Origin: Bacillota bacterium
GTDB lineage: Bacteria; Bacillota; Clostridia; Lachnospirales; Lachnospiraceae
Assembly (NCBI GenBank): GCA_023457255.1
Contig: JAEWMB010000008.1
Span: 1-64,000, forward strand
Direction: 5' to 3'
Length of the DNA: 64,000 nt
Of the stretch, positions 62,345-64,000 are shown in pieces. The first letter of the stretch is position 1. Every line of letters starts with the position of its first letter. A program made the translations under genes and the position numbers. Under the pieces are notes generated by a model. The model saw nothing but the letters and a program-made list of their open reading frames with translations. It did not search any database and was not told the origin of the DNA.

Positions 62345-64000
62345 TTAACCTTTGCTATTTTGTTCTTTAATTTTATCAGCGAAATCCTGCAGATAAAGAT
62401 AGCGCTCCATTTTCTCTTCTACTTGCAGCTCTATTTCTTCTTTTTCTTTCATAAGAACATCTAATTTTGAGTATTCTGAGGCAGAAGCAGCAATAGAATC
62501 CTCCAGATTAGAAAGCTTTTGTTCCAGTTCTTCAATGTCAGCTTCAATGGTGTTAAATTCCCGCTGTTCGTTGTAGCTAAATTTTAGCTTCTTTTCCGTA
62601 GTTCGTGATGCTTTCTGGTTAATATTATCCGCAGATGGTTTGGATGAATTACCACTATTGTGGATAGAGCCCTCTTTTTCTCCTTGCGGTTGTGGATAAC
62701 GCCCCATTGCATCTTTATAATCAGAATAATTGCCCTCATACTGGCGGATTCCACCATTTTCTTCAAAGGCAAAAATTCGTGTAGCTATCTTATCAAGAAA
62801 ATAGCGGTCATGAGACACGGTAATTACAATGCCTTGAAAGCTTATGAGGTAATCCTCCAGAATTGTTAATGTTTTAATGTCTAAGTCGTTTGTTGGCTCA
62901 TCTAAAATAAGAACGTTCGGAGCATCCATTAAGATTTTTAACAGATACAGACGGCGTTTCTCACCACCGCTTAACTTAGAAATCATTTGATGCTGCATAG
63001 AACCGGTAAAAAGAAATTTTTCACACATCTGGGAGGCTGTAATGGTTCCTTCCGTGGTCTGGATGAAATCTGCAGTCTGGCGGATGTAATCCAGTACTTT
63101 TTGATTTTCCTCCATATATTCATTTTCCTGAGAAAAGTATCCGAGCTTTACAGTCGATCCCTTAATCACCGAACCGCTGTCGGGTTCAATTGTTTGTGTC
63201 AGGATTTTAAGCAAGGTGGATTTCCCGCAGCCATTTGGACCGATAATTCCGATATAATCTCCGGGTAAAAAGATATAGGAAAAACTGTTGATTAAGACTT
63301 CGCCTTCATAGGATTTACAGATGTTTTCAAGCTCTAATGTTTTCCTTCCCAAGCGTGAAGAGATAGAAGACATCTCTACGGACTGATCCACTTCAAGTTT
63401 TTTACGGTCACGAAGCTCCTCAAAGCGTGAAATATGAGCTTTTTGTTTGGTAGAGCGGGCTCTTGCACCACGCATCATCCACTCAAGTTCTACTCGGTAG
63501 AGACTCTGGTTCTTTCTCTCCGTCGCCAGTTCCATCTCCTCACGTTCTGCCTTTAGCTCTAAGAATTTAGAATAATTGGCAGTATAGGAAAACAGTTTAC
63601 TTTTGTCCAATTCCACGATACGATTGGTAACACGGTCAAGGAAATAACGGTCATGAGTTATCATGATAAAGGCACCGCGAAACTTTGTTAAGTAGTCTTC
63701 AAGCCACTCTGTCATAGAACTGTCTAAATGATTCGTAGGCTCATCTAATACTAGGATATCTGCTTCTGTCAGCAAGGTACGAACGAGTGCAATTCTCTTC
63801 TTTTGACCGCCGGAAAGATAGGTGGTTTTTTGATTACAGTCTTTGATACCAAGCTTTAAAAGCATTGCTTTTGCCTCTCCGGCAAGGTTTCGATACTCTT
63901 CTTTGGCTGTTTTACCTTCAATTACATTTTCAAGAATGGTAAGTGATTCATCAAACTGAGGAGTCTGAGGCAAATATTCGATTCTTACCTGCTTTCCTTT
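62345..64000 (-). CDS. ABC-F family ATPase (5' end cut by the right edge)
   Basis: The visible 551 codons lack the N terminus, including the first Walker A. Seen: first signature YLSGGQKKRIALVRTLL with LVLDEPTNHLD, the linker (P-site tRNA-interaction motif region), the second Walker A GPNGCGKSTLLKIL, second signature KLSGGEKRRLYLLKIL and LILDEPTNDLD, and a C-terminal coiled coil from about residue 455. This soluble, tandem-ATPase layout acts on ribosomes. It resembles Uup/YdiF-type factors; a resistance role is not implied. Confidence 0.93.
   Translation of the reverse strand, partial: KGKQVRIEYLPQTPQFDESLTILENVIEGKTAKEEYRNLAGEAKAMLLKLGIKDCNQKTTYLSGGQKKRIALVRTLLTEADILVLDEPTNHLDSSMTEWLEDYLTKFRGAFIMITHDRYFLDRVTNRIVELDKSKLFSYTANYSKFLELKAEREEMELATERKNQSLYRVELEWMMRGARARSTKQKAHISRFEELRDRKKLEVDQSVEMSSISSRLGRKTLELENICKSYEGEVLINSFSYIFLPGDYIGIIGPNGCGKSTLLKILTQTIEPDSGSVIKGSTVKLGYFSQENEYMEENQKVLDYIRQTADFIQTTEGTITASQMCEKFLFTGSMQHQMISKLSGGEKRRLYLLKILMDAPNVLILDEPTNDLDIKTLTILEDYLISFQGIVITVSHDRYFLDKIATRIFAFEENGGIRQYEGNYSDYKDAMGRYPQPQGEKEGSIHNSGNSSKPSADNINQKASRTTEKKLKFSYNEQREFNTIEADIEELEQKLSNLEDSIAASASEYSKLDVLMKEKEEIELQVEEKMERYLYLQDFADKIKEQNSKG

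Noticed and set aside
1..64000. CRISPR array, prophage, insertion sequence or defence island
   Set aside because: No direct-repeat array, transposase, integrase or phage structural gene was seen on either strand.

Overview
The window looks like the replication-origin region of a low-GC, anaerobic, spore-forming Firmicute, most likely in the Lachnospiraceae (Clostridium cluster XIVa). Evidence: the conserved rpmH-rnpA-yidD-yidC-khpB-mnmE-mnmG-rsmG-parAB / dnaA-dnaN-S4-recF-gyrB-gyrA block, AT-rich intergenic DNA, spmA/spmB sporulation genes, a DUF3881 gene and a large fermentative adhE. From memory the layout resembles Lachnoclostridium (Clostridium) phytofermentans; the sequence alone cannot prove the species. 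I see no phage, insertion sequence, CRISPR array or defence island.

Layout. 1-0.5 kb: leader and tandem promoters of an rRNA operon that runs off the left edge, then tRNA-Ser(GCT). 1-5.7 kb (minus): sulfur assimilation (metY-cysK) next to an Rrf2 regulator with three cysteines, then a two-subunit class I fumarase. 6-15.4 kb (minus): gyrA, gyrB, recF, an S4-domain gene, dnaN, dnaA. 13.6-16.1 kb: a bipartite oriC with a DnaA-box cluster upstream of dnaA, and a DnaA-trio plus AT-rich unwinding element between dnaA and dnaN. 16.1-23.8 kb (plus): rpmH to rsmG. 23.9-26.2 kb: an acetyltransferase and a DegS/DegU-like two-component pair. 26.3-27.6 kb: a very AT-rich 1.3 kb non-coding stretch holding two parS sites, followed by parA-parB with a third parS inside parB.

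29.4-33.3 kb: membrane and signalling genes of partly unknown function (DUF4446, HD-GYP, DUF3881, a coiled-coil membrane protein) and tRNA-Arg(CCT). 33.4-44.3 kb: a mixed metabolic stretch with a D,D-carboxypeptidase, araD, an APH-like kinase, adhE behind a strong promoter with Rex-type operators, an SRAP protein, two tandem tRNA-Lys(CTT), an AI-2E family permease, thioredoxin and trmB. 44.5-51.8 kb: the yaaO-to-abrB block of Firmicutes (decarboxylase, NMP kinase, yaaR, holB, ricT, trmN6-like, rsmI, abrB), with a guanylate-kinase-like gene where tmk normally sits. 52.4-53.6 kb: spmA-spmB. 53.7-57.4 kb (minus): a PTS enzyme I with an altered active-site motif and a GntR-ABC transporter operon. 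58-62.3 kb (plus): fruK, tatD, ksgA and a GNAT protein. The right edge cuts an ABC-F ATPase.

The most notable signals are regulatory: the dyad abutting the metY -10 box, the Rex-type sites at adhE, the DnaA-trio, the parS set, a 25-bp dyad upstream of gntR, and several perfect inverted repeats inside operons. A possible 56-codon gene sits directly upstream of recF. I did not find a convincing new multi-gene system.
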